NCBI GenBank assembly: GCA_003240775.1
Contig: QFNI01000013.1
Coordinates: 1-64,000, forward strand
Source: Mesorhizobium amorphae
GTDB taxonomy: Bacteria > Pseudomonadota > Alphaproteobacteria > Rhizobiales > Rhizobiaceae
Length of the DNA stretch: 64,000 nucleotides
Reading direction: 5' to 3'
The position numbers and the translations under genes are program-made. The notes under the pieces are model-generated. The model had not been told where the DNA came from, made no database searches, and worked only from the letters and a program-made list of their open reading frames with translations. Shown one piece after another: positions 8,966 through 16,025 of the stretch; position 1 is the stretch's first letter, and every line of letters begins with the position of its first letter.

Positions 8966-10065
8966 GCGGCGAGCCGGGCAGTGTCGAGAATCTCGGCGCA
9001 GAGGCTCTGGGTGGAAGCCGCACTCCCCAGCCGGTCGAGAAACGGCAAGGCGGCAACAAGCGCCGCCGTCTGGGGGCGATAGTCGGGGTCGCCTGCAAGC
9101 GGCGTCAGCCAGAGTGTGCGCCAGGCGCGGCGCGACAAGCGGCGCACGGCGTCCACAAGGGCATCGGGGCTGCCGCGCTCAAGCCCGTCGGAAACGACAA
9201 CCACGAGGGCGCCGCGCGCGAAGCCGGCGAAGCGGGGAACGCCGAGAAAGGCTTGCAGCGCATCGCCCAGGCGGGTGCCGCCGTCCCAGTCGGCAACGAG
9301 GCCGCTGGCCGTGGCGAGGGCCTGCTCGACGTGGCGGTGGCGCAGGGCGCGGGTGACACGGGTGAGCCGGGTGCCCAGCGTGAAGACCTCGATGCCCTCG
9401 CTCGCTCGCGCCAGCGCATGGGCGAAGCGCATGTGGCTTTCGGTCTGCGTTTTCATCGAGCCGGAAACGTCGATGAGCAGGAGAATGCGGCGCTGGCGGT
9501 GCTTGCGTGCGGTGCGCGGCAGCCTCACCACCTCGCCGTCGCGCCTGACGGCATCGCGCAGGGTCCGGCGCATGTCCCAGCGGTCGCCGCTGCTGCGGGG
9601 CGTCCGGCGGTGGGTGGTGCGGCGGGGCAGAAGCCGGGGGGCCGCACGGCGGAAGCGACGCAGGGTTTCCGTCTCGTCGCTTGCGGAGAAAGCGCGCAGG
9701 GCCAGCACCTCGTTGCGCGCGGCCTCGCCGCCGCTTTCCTCCGTCCGGTCGGCCTCGGGCGGCTCGCCATTGCCTTCGCGCTCGTCGAAGGCCTGAACCT
9801 CGTCATCCGGCGAAGGAGCGGCGGCGGCCATCGACTGGCCGAGAAACAGCAGGCGAAACAGCGCGTCAAACTCTTCGCGCCGCTCGGGCGCGGGGGCCAT
9901 TGTCGCGAGGGCCGCCTTGTGGATGTCGGTCACCGAGCGGGGACCGAGCAGGCCGACGGCCGCGATGAAGCTTTCCGTCTGGTCCGGCGACACGGCAAAG
10001 CCGTTGGCGCGCAGAAGCGTGGCGAATTCCACGAAAGGCCATGCCGCACGCGGAAGGGGCGTCAT
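8962..10065 (-). CDS. VWA-domain CoxE-like protein (Mo-hydroxylase maturation)
   Basis: A 367-residue CoxE-like protein. The start at 10065 overlaps the upstream MoxR-type gene's stop by 4 nt, which is why I preferred it to a longer frame. Residues 1-90 are helical; residues about 90-190 are charged and Arg-rich. From about 193 there is a von Willebrand A domain with the MIDAS motif D199-x-S201-x-S203 (LLIDVSGSM). In carbon monoxide dehydrogenase systems CoxE works with the AAA ATPase CoxD to insert sulfur and copper at the Mo site of the large subunit. Here it probably matures the adjacent Mo hydroxylase. Confidence 0.88.
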   Translation of the reverse strand: MTPLPRAAWPFVEFATLLRANGFAVSPDQTESFIAAVGLLGPRSVTDIHKAALATMAPAPERREEFDALFRLLFLGQSMAAAAPSPDDEVQAFDEREGNGEPPEADRTEESGGEAARNEVLALRAFSASDETETLRRFRRAAPRLLPRRTTHRRTPRSSGDRWDMRRTLRDAVRRDGEVVRLPRTARKHRQRRILLLIDVSGSMKTQTESHMRFAHALARASEGIEVFTLGTRLTRVTRALRHRHVEQALATASGLVADWDGGTRLGDALQAFLGVPRFAGFARGALVVVVSDGLERGSPDALVDAVRRLSRRAWRTLWLTPLAGDPDYRPQTAALVAALPFLDRLGSAASTQSLCAEILDTARLAA

Positions 10066-10943
10066 GCGGCCACTCCTTCCAGCACCGCTTCGATGCGCGA
10101 GGCCATGAACTGGAGGTCGTCTTGGTCCTTCAACACCACGCCGATGGCGCGCTTGAAGGCTGTGGGCCAGGCAGCACCCTGCGAGTGAAGAAGGGTTGCA
10201 GCCTCTGCCCATTCCACCGTTTCCGCCACGCCCGGCGGCTTGGCCAGCGGCTCGCCGCGCAGGCGGCCGACGGCCCTGACCACCGCATCTGCCGTGGAGC
10301 GCGCGACAGCGCTTGCGCGCATCATCACGATCTCGGCTTCTCGCGCGGGCTCGGGGTATCCGATCCAGTGATAGACGCAGCGGCGGCGCAACGCTTCGTG
10401 CAGCTCGCGCGTGCGGTTGGAGGTGAGGATCACGACGGGCGCTTCGGCTGCCCGCACCGTGCCGCGCTCGGGGATGGAAACAGTGAAATCCGACAGGAAT
10501 TCGAGCAGAAAGGCTTCGAATTCGTGGTCGGAGCGATCGATCTCATCGATCAGGAGCACGGCGTCGCGCGGGCGGTTGAGCGCATGCAGCATAGGCCGCG
10601 CGATCAGGAAATCGTCGCCGTAGATGTTGACGTGATGCTCGCCGGCCTGACGGATGGCGAGCATCTGGCGCGGATAGTTCCACTCGTAGAGTGCAGCGGA
10701 TGCGTCGATGCCCTCATAGCATTGCAGGCGGATCAGCTCGCGGCCCAGCACGGAGGCGATGGCCTTGGCGGCTTCCGTCTTGCCCACGCCGGGCGCGCCT
10801 TCGAGCAGCAGGGGCTTGCCGAGCGCCAGCGCCAGATAGCCCGCGGTCGCCAGGTCCTCGCCCGCGAGATACTGCGCCGCCTGCAGCGCGCCTGCGAGCT
10901 TTTCAGGCCCGTCGATGCCGGCGATGGAGCGGCGGATGGGCAT
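10062..10943 (-). CDS. MoxR/CoxD-type AAA+ ATPase
   Basis: A 293-residue AAA+ ATPase of the MoxR group. Walker A is at residues 49-56 (GAPGVGKT) and Walker B at about 128-135 (AVLLIDEIDR). It begins 1 nt after the stop of the second large-subunit gene and overlaps the VWA gene by 4 nt. The MoxR-VWA pair beside a xanthine-dehydrogenase-family enzyme matches the coxD-coxE arrangement. The likely role is ATP-driven remodelling of the large subunit during cofactor maturation. Confidence 0.9.
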   Translation of the reverse strand: MPIRRSIAGIDGPEKLAGALQAAQYLAGEDLATAGYLALALGKPLLLEGAPGVGKTEAAKAIASVLGRELIRLQCYEGIDASAALYEWNYPRQMLAIRQAGEHHVNIYGDDFLIARPMLHALNRPRDAVLLIDEIDRSDHEFEAFLLEFLSDFTVSIPERGTVRAAEAPVVILTSNRTRELHEALRRRCVYHWIGYPEPAREAEIVMMRASAVARSTADAVVRAVGRLRGEPLAKPPGVAETVEWAEAATLLHSQGAAWPTAFKRAIGVVLKDQDDLQFMASRIEAVLEGVAA

Positions 10944-10944
10944 G

Positions 10945-11967
10945 CTACCAACGCGGCCCCGGCTGCACGCCGCCGTTTGCGATCAAGCCGCGCAGCACCT
11001 TTTCGGGCGTGATCGGCAGATCGTCGATGCGGACGCCGACCGCGTTGAACACGGCATTCGCCACTGCGGGAAGCACGGGGTTGGCGCACATCTCGCCGGG
11101 GCCCTTGCCGCCATAGGGGCCGTCGGGCGCGGGGCGTTCGAGCACCGATATATGGTGGGGGGCGATGTCGCCGGGGCCGGGCATCAGATATTCGTTGAAG
11201 TCCACAGGCCCATGCGAGCGGTCGGGGTAATAGGGCTCGGTGGTTTCCCAGAGCGCGTGGCTCATGCCCATCCAGGCGCCGCCGACCAGCTGCTGCTCGA
11301 CCAGCTTGGGATTGAGCGCGCGGCCGAGCTCATAGGCCGAGTTCATGGCAACGACCGCCACCTCACCGGTTTCGTCGTCCACGTCGACATCCACCACCAT
11401 CGCCGCATGCGCGAAGCAGGAAACGGGCGTCATCTCGCCGGTGTCTGGGTCGACATCGGAGAGCGGGATCAGGAAGATGCCGCGACCCGAGACGGTCTTG
11501 CCCTGCTTGAACTGTGCGGCTCCGCAAGCGGCAGCGGTCGTGATGGAGCGCGAGGGCGCGCCCTTGACGTGGATGTTGCCGCGCCCGTCGGTGACGAGGT
11601 CGCCCGCGTCGACCTCCAATTCTTCGGCGGCCGCCTCCAGCATCACCGCGCGGGCCTCGGTGGCTGCCTGGATCACGGCGTTGCCCACGCGGTGCGTGCC
11701 GCGCGAGGCGAACGAGCCCATGCAGTGCGGGCCGGTGTCGGAATCGGCCGTGTCCACATAGACGTCCTCCACGGGGATGCCGAGCGTTTCGGCGGCGATC
11801 TGGCGCGTCACCGACTTCATGCCCTGGCCGAGATCGATGGAGGACAAGGCCACGGTGAACTTGCCGTCGGGGTTGGAATGGACGAGCGCCTGGCTCGGAT
11901 CGCCGCCCAAGTTCATGCCGATGGGGTAGTTGATCGAGGCAAAGCCCCGGCCGCGATGGATCGACAT
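10945..11967 (-). CDS. Molybdenum hydroxylase large subunit, C-terminal half (separate gene)
   Basis: A 340-residue protein equivalent to the C-terminal Mo-cofactor domain of xanthine dehydrogenase/CoxL-type large subunits. It contains SIDLGQGMKSVTRQIAAE, DTADSDTGPHCMGSFASRG and AYELGRALNPKLVEQQ, with the expected catalytic glutamate at E292 in GKGPGE. It starts only 4 nt beyond the stop of the N-terminal-half gene. A full AAGGAGG ribosome-binding site 9 nt before the ATG, inside the end of that gene, shows it is translated as its own product. The half-proteins must associate to make one active site. Confidence 0.9.
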   Translation of the reverse strand: MSIHRGRGFASINYPIGMNLGGDPSQALVHSNPDGKFTVALSSIDLGQGMKSVTRQIAAETLGIPVEDVYVDTADSDTGPHCMGSFASRGTHRVGNAVIQAATEARAVMLEAAAEELEVDAGDLVTDGRGNIHVKGAPSRSITTAAACGAAQFKQGKTVSGRGIFLIPLSDVDPDTGEMTPVSCFAHAAMVVDVDVDDETGEVAVVAMNSAYELGRALNPKLVEQQLVGGAWMGMSHALWETTEPYYPDRSHGPVDFNEYLMPGPGDIAPHHISVLERPAPDGPYGGKGPGEMCANPVLPAVANAVFNAVGVRIDDLPITPEKVLRGLIANGGVQPGPRW

Positions 11968-11970
11968 GGC

Positions 11971-13611
11971 TCAGCGCCTCCTTAGGCCGGAGATTGCGGA
12001 GAAGCGATTGGTGGCCGGCCGCGCGGGCGCATCTGGCGGGCGGGGCGCGAAGGCCGGTTCCGGCTGGCGCGGCGGGGCTGGAGGGGCCGCGCTTTCGGCA
12101 TAGTCCAGCCCGCCGGGATAGGCTGCGGGCTGAGCGGGCTGCCAGGCGGGCGGGGCCGTGCGGTCGTGTCCGCTGCGGGGCTGGCCCACCAAGCCCTTCT
12201 GGTCGGTCGCGGTGTAGTTCGGCAGCCGCGCACGCTCGCCCCCTCCCCCCTTGAGCGAGGACATCGCGCGATATTCCGCACCGATCGGCCAGCGCGCCTT
12301 TTCTGCTGCCACCTGGCAGCACTCGATCAGCGCGGTGTTCTTGGCCAACCGGCGATGGGCCTTCATGTCGCCGTCGAGATAGGCGTTGCGCATGCGCAGC
12401 TCGATCGGGTTCATGCCGACCGCATGCGCCACCTTGTCCATGTGCGCCTCGATGGCGAAATCGACGCCCGTGATGCCGAAGCCGCGCATGGCGGTGGCCG
12501 GCGTGCGGTTGGTGAACACGCAATAGACGTCGGCCGACACGTTGGGGATCGTGTAGGGCCCCGGCAGATGGCCGACGCTCTTGATGATGGCGTAGGACGA
12601 GAGCCGCGTGTAGGCGCCGGAATCGAAGTAGCCGGTGAACTTGCGCGCGACGATGCGGCCGTCCTTCATCACGCCGTCGGTGAGGTACCAGCGCTCGGCT
12701 CCGCGCGGCGCCCCCACCTGCATCTCATCCTCGCGGTTCCAGACATAGCGCACGGGCTTGCCCGTCAGCATGGTGCCCAGCACGGCCATCGGCTCGTGCA
12801 GGCTGTCCACCTTGCCGCCGAAGCCGCCGCCCACCGTGCCGCCGACGAAGTGGAGGCGGTTGGACGGCAGCTTCAAGACCTTGGCGGCCGTGCCGAGCGA
12901 GAAGAACAGCGCCTGGGTCGAGGTGTAGACCACGAAGCGGTTGTTGGTTTCGGGCGCGGCGATCGCCCCGCAGGTCTCCGTCGGCGCCTGCTCGATGGGC
13001 GACATCTGATAGCGCCCTTCCACCACGTGATCTGCGGTGCGGAGCGCTGCATCCACGTCGCCGAAGCGCAGCTTCTGGTGGTCGTATTTCTCGTGATAGG
13101 TGAAGGTGTTGCTGGGATATGCCGCGTTCACCGAAGGCGCGCCGGGCTTGAGCGCCTCTTCCACGTCGAGCACGTGGGGCAGGATCTCGTAGTCGACGCG
13201 GATCGCGGCTATGGCATCCAGCGCCGCCCGCTCGCTTTCGGCCACCACCGCCACGATCGGCTCACCGATGTAGCAGACCTTCTTGTCGGCCAAGAGCGGC
13301 TCGTCGTCGATGCCGAAATTCATCAAGGACAGCAGCGTGTTGAGGTTGAGCGGCACGTCGCGCGCGCGGATCACCCGCTTGACGCCCGCCATGCGCTCGG
13401 CAGCCCCCGTATCCACCGAGCGGATGCGCGCGTGGTGATGCGGCGAGCGCAGACATTTGAGGTGGAGCAGGCCCTCGAACAGGTGGTCGTCGAAATAGGG
13501 CGAGCGGCCCGTCACATGGCCCAGCATGTCCTGGCGCTGGGTCGGCTTGCCGATCTCATGGAGATCATCGTCCCGCTCGTCGGCGAAATATTCCTTGCGA
13601 AACTCGATCAT
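11971..13611 (-). CDS. Molybdenum hydroxylase large subunit, N-terminal half, with Pro-rich tail
   Basis: A 546-residue protein corresponding to the N-terminal domains of an XdhB/CoxL-type large subunit. It contains GKPTQRQDMLGHVTGRSPYF (20-40), GEPIVAVVAE (116-125), the Mo-cofactor loop GGTVGGGFGGK (257-267) and AMRGFG (374-379). Recognisable homology ends near residue 450. The last 90 or so residues form an unusual Pro/Ala-rich tail (PPAPPRQPEPAFAPRPPDAP), not typical of the family. The rest of the large subunit is encoded by the next gene. It lies 4 nt after the 2Fe-2S subunit gene, so small, large-N and large-C subunits are co-transcribed. Confidence 0.9.
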   Translation of the reverse strand: MIEFRKEYFADERDDDLHEIGKPTQRQDMLGHVTGRSPYFDDHLFEGLLHLKCLRSPHHHARIRSVDTGAAERMAGVKRVIRARDVPLNLNTLLSLMNFGIDDEPLLADKKVCYIGEPIVAVVAESERAALDAIAAIRVDYEILPHVLDVEEALKPGAPSVNAAYPSNTFTYHEKYDHQKLRFGDVDAALRTADHVVEGRYQMSPIEQAPTETCGAIAAPETNNRFVVYTSTQALFFSLGTAAKVLKLPSNRLHFVGGTVGGGFGGKVDSLHEPMAVLGTMLTGKPVRYVWNREDEMQVGAPRGAERWYLTDGVMKDGRIVARKFTGYFDSGAYTRLSSYAIIKSVGHLPGPYTIPNVSADVYCVFTNRTPATAMRGFGITGVDFAIEAHMDKVAHAVGMNPIELRMRNAYLDGDMKAHRRLAKNTALIECCQVAAEKARWPIGAEYRAMSSLKGGGGERARLPNYTATDQKGLVGQPRSGHDRTAPPAWQPAQPAAYPGGLDYAESAAPPAPPRQPEPAFAPRPPDAPARPATNRFSAISGLRRR

Positions 13612-13615
13612 GGTG

Positions 13616-14101
13616 TCACCCGTAACGCCGTGCGCCGCTGCCCGCGCGCGCGGCCGACATCACGGCCGCGATGATCGGCTCGTAGCCCGTGCAGCGGCAG
13701 ATGTTGCCGCCGATGGCCTCCACCACCTCCTCGCGCGAGGGCTGAGGGTTGCGGTCGAGCAGCGCTTTTGCGGCCATCAGCATGCCCGGCGTGCAGTAGC
13801 CGCACTGGGCGGCGAAGTTCTCGGCGAAGGCCACCTGGAGCGGATGGAGCTGCGCGCCGGCGAGCCCGCTTGTGGTCTCGATGCGGCGTCCCTCCACCGT
13901 CTCGCCGAGCGTCAGGCAGGACAAGTGCGCCTCGCCGTCGATCAAGACCGTGCAGGTGCCGCAGGTGCCCTGGCCGCAACCGTATTTGGGGGAAAGGTCG
14001 CCTACGCCGCGGCGGAGAAGGTCGAGCAGGTTGCCGCCCTCATCGGCAAACACGGCCTGCGCGCTGCCGTTGAGCGTGAACTGGACCGGCTTCTTGGCCA
14101 T
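13616..14101 (-). CDS. Molybdenum hydroxylase 2Fe-2S small subunit (CoxS/XdhC-like)
   Basis: A 161-residue electron-transfer subunit with two 2Fe-2S clusters. The plant-ferredoxin-like cluster uses C42, C47, C50 and C62 (CGQGTCGTC...C). The second cluster uses C100, C103, C135 and C137 (CGYC..CRC). The length matches the family (about 150-170). It passes electrons from the Mo site to the FAD subunit. The FAD-subunit gene is upstream but separated by 214 nt containing an inverted pair of GC-rich repeats, the only sizeable break inside the Mo-hydroxylase genes. Confidence 0.95.
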   Translation of the reverse strand: MAKKPVQFTLNGSAQAVFADEGGNLLDLLRRGVGDLSPKYGCGQGTCGTCTVLIDGEAHLSCLTLGETVEGRRIETTSGLAGAQLHPLQVAFAENFAAQCGYCTPGMLMAAKALLDRNPQPSREEVVEAIGGNICRCTGYEPIIAAVMSAARAGSGARRYG

Positions 14102-14137
14102 CAGGCGGCCCTCCGATTTGGGGTGCCGACGCTGCCG

Positions 14138-14179
14138 CCTCCCCTCCCCCTTGAAGGGAGGGGTACGGGGTGGGGGTGA
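14138..14179 (-). repeat. GC-rich palindromic repeat, copy 1 (minus orientation)
   Basis: Read on the minus strand, this copy follows ACCCCCACCCC-NN-ACCCCTCCC-ttcaa-GGGGGAGGGG and can fold on itself. It is inverted relative to copy 2 about 55 bp away, so the pair could also form one long hairpin in the leader of the 2Fe-2S subunit message. A third copy is at 36318-36358. Similar short palindromes are common intergenic repeats in rhizobia. Confidence 0.8.
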
Positions 14180-14233
14180 CGGTGCCGCTGCGCGGACGGC
14201 AGGCCATGCGGCGTCGGCAGTGGGGTGGAGGGG

Positions 14234-14275
14234 TTACCCCCACCCCCCACCCCTCCCCTCAAGGGGGAGGGGGAA
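14234..14275 (+). repeat. GC-rich palindromic repeat, copy 2 (plus orientation)
   Basis: This is the second member of the inverted pair between the FAD-subunit and 2Fe-2S-subunit genes. Its core CCCCTCCCC-tcaag-GGGGAGGGG is a perfect 9-bp stem. It lies about 40 nt after the stop of the FAD-subunit gene (transcription is leftward), so it could act as a 3'-end stabiliser or attenuator. Confidence 0.8.
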
Positions 14276-14315
14276 CGGAAATGTCTGTGGGTCGAGGGCC
14301 TGTGATGCATGGAGG

Positions 14316-15125
14316 TCACCGCCTCAACAAAAGCCGCTTGAGATGCACGGGGGCGATCTGGCGGCGGTACCATTCGCTGGCGATGGCGTCGGTGAGCGGC
14401 TGGAGGCCCTCGGTTGCCGCGCGAAGCGCAGCCGCGATACCCCCCTCGTCCAAGGCCGCGCCCTCCAGTGCGCGCTCCACGGCCAGCGCCCGCACCGGGC
14501 GCTCGCCCATCGCGGCATAGGCCACACGGGCGCGGGAAACGCGGCCGCCCTGCGTGGGCAGAAGGGCCGAGATGGACAGGAGCGAGATGCCTTTGGGCTT
14601 CACCCGGCTGGCTTTTAGGAAGCGGAACGAGCCCGCCTCGCGCGGACGCGGCACGATGATGGCGGTGACGATTGCGCGCCCGCCATCGCGCTCGCGGGCG
14701 GCGAGGAACTCCTCGATGCCCGCAGGCTGGCCGCTGGTCGTCAAGATCTTGGAATCGAGCGCGAGAAGAGCCGCGGCGAAATCGCCATAGGGCGAGGCGG
14801 CGAAGAGGTTGCCGCCCACGCTTGCCATGTTGCGCACGGCGGGTCCTCCGACCCCGCGCGCGACGGGGGCGAGAAAAGCGAGATCGCGGCTTCCCATCAC
14901 CTGCGCCATGGTCACGCCCGCACCGATCGTGATCGTGTCGCCCTGCGCGGTGATCTGGCGCAGGCGCGGGTCGGAAACCCGGATGATCGTGTCGAAGGAC
15001 TGGTCTCCCGCATTCACCGCGCGCATCACGATGGTGCCGCCGCCGAGATAGCGCGCGGTGCGCGAGGCTTGCAGCGCACGTGCCGCCTCGCCCGCATCCG
15101 CGAATGTCCTGACGCTGATCGGCAT
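14316..15125 (-). CDS. Molybdenum hydroxylase FAD-binding subunit (CoxM-like)
   Basis: A 269-residue FAD subunit. FAD-contact motifs are YLGGGTIVMR near residues 26-35 (a variant of the AGGTDL-type loop) and NMASVGGNLFAASPYGDF from residue 99 (the T/SIGGN motif). The ATG at 15125 shares one base with the stop of the upstream SRPBCC gene (TGATG), which decides the start. The usual length is about 270-290. It hands electrons from the 2Fe-2S clusters to an acceptor. Confidence 0.92.
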   Translation of the reverse strand: MPISVRTFADAGEAARALQASRTARYLGGGTIVMRAVNAGDQSFDTIIRVSDPRLRQITAQGDTITIGAGVTMAQVMGSRDLAFLAPVARGVGGPAVRNMASVGGNLFAASPYGDFAAALLALDSKILTTSGQPAGIEEFLAARERDGGRAIVTAIIVPRPREAGSFRFLKASRVKPKGISLLSISALLPTQGGRVSRARVAYAAMGERPVRALAVERALEGAALDEGGIAAALRAATEGLQPLTDAIASEWYRRQIAPVHLKRLLLRR

Positions 15126-15583
15126 CAGTTCCTCCCCGTGGGCGCGGGCAAGCCGAGATGCGCGCGCACGGCGCGGAAGCCCGCTTCGTAGATGTTTTCC
15201 TGCACCATGGTCTTGAGCCGCGCCTCTTCGCCCACTGGGGTGTCGAAGCGCGATTCCCATTCCCAGAAGGTCTGGTCGCCATCGGTCACGGGCGTGAGGC
15301 GCACATGGGCGACGTAGTTGAGAAGCGGCACGGGCGTGTCGAGCAGGCAGTAGGTGAAAGCCATGTCGGCATCGGACAGCGTGAGAAGCTGCTCGCGCAG
15401 TTCCGAGCCGTCTTCGAGGTGGAAGCGGCGCACGCAGCCGACGCGGTCGGACGGTTGCCCGCGCTCGATCTGGCTGTCGGCGACCGCCGGGTGCCACTGA
15501 TCGTGGCCGTTGAAGTCGCGCAGCACGGCCCAGACGGCGTCGACGGGGGCTTCAAGCACGGTGCTGGTGCGGATCTTGGGCAT
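15125..15583 (-). CDS. SRPBCC-fold protein (second of a tandem pair)
   Basis: A 152-residue START/polyketide-cyclase-like (SRPBCC) protein. It opens MPKIRTSTVLEAPVDAVWAV and has the hydrophobic-pocket family pattern (RDFNGHDQWHP; GCVRRFHLEDG; TYCLLDTPVPL). It is plainly paralogous to the gene just upstream, with shared blocks throughout. The start at 15583 shares one base with the previous stop (TGATG). No membrane anchor is visible, unlike CoxG, which is also an SRPBCC protein of cox clusters. It may bind a hydrophobic substrate or intermediate; no enzymatic residues can be assigned. Confidence 0.85.
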   Translation of the reverse strand: MPKIRTSTVLEAPVDAVWAVLRDFNGHDQWHPAVADSQIERGQPSDRVGCVRRFHLEDGSELREQLLTLSDADMAFTYCLLDTPVPLLNYVAHVRLTPVTDGDQTFWEWESRFDTPVGEEARLKTMVQENIYEAGFRAVRAHLGLPAPTGRN

Positions 15584-16023
15584 CACCGCTCCCCGAAATG
15601 CCGCTTCAACGCGTCGAAGCCCGCCTGGAACACGTTTCCACCGATGCCGGAGACGAGATCGTCGGCCACATCGCTCGCGCAGTCGAACTCTGCCGTCCAC
15701 TCGATGAAGGTGCGGTCCCCGTCCACCACGGGCGTCAACCGCAGCGTCGCCACATAGTCGGTCAGCGGCATCGGGCTTTCCAGGATCGCATAGGTGCAGA
15801 ACATGTCGTAGTCGGAGAGGCCGAGCAGCTTCTCGCGGATGCGGTCGCCGTTCTGGAGGTGGAAATCACGCACGCAGCCGATGCGGTCGGGCGCTTCCGC
15901 GTTCTCGATGCGGCTGTCGCGGATGCGCGGGTGCCAGCGCGGCAATCCGTTGAAGTCGCGCACGCGCTCCCAAACGCGGGCGGCGGGAGCGTCGATCACG
16001 CTGGAAACGAACACGCGCGGCAT
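15583..16023 (-). CDS. SRPBCC-fold protein (first of a tandem pair)
   Basis: A 146-residue SRPBCC-fold protein beginning MPRVFVSSVIDAPAARVWER, 2 nt after the stop of the SPFH gene. It shares DFNG..WHP, D.GCVR.FHL..G, LSD.DM and LRLTPV.DGD with the downstream copy, so the pair arose by tandem duplication. SRPBCC pockets bind small hydrophobic ligands. Within this array it could deliver substrate to, or assist assembly of, the Mo hydroxylase; that role is inferred. Confidence 0.85.
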   Translation of the reverse strand: MPRVFVSSVIDAPAARVWERVRDFNGLPRWHPRIRDSRIENAEAPDRIGCVRDFHLQNGDRIREKLLGLSDYDMFCTYAILESPMPLTDYVATLRLTPVVDGDRTFIEWTAEFDCASDVADDLVSGIGGNVFQAGFDALKRHFGER

Positions 16024-16025
16024 GA

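Noticed and set aside
11968..11973. Frameshift or nonsense mutation splitting one large-subunit gene
   Set aside because: The second gene has its own AAGGAGG and ATG, and the first ends in a long extra tail. This fits a true two-gene arrangement better than recent decay, though comparison with relatives is needed.
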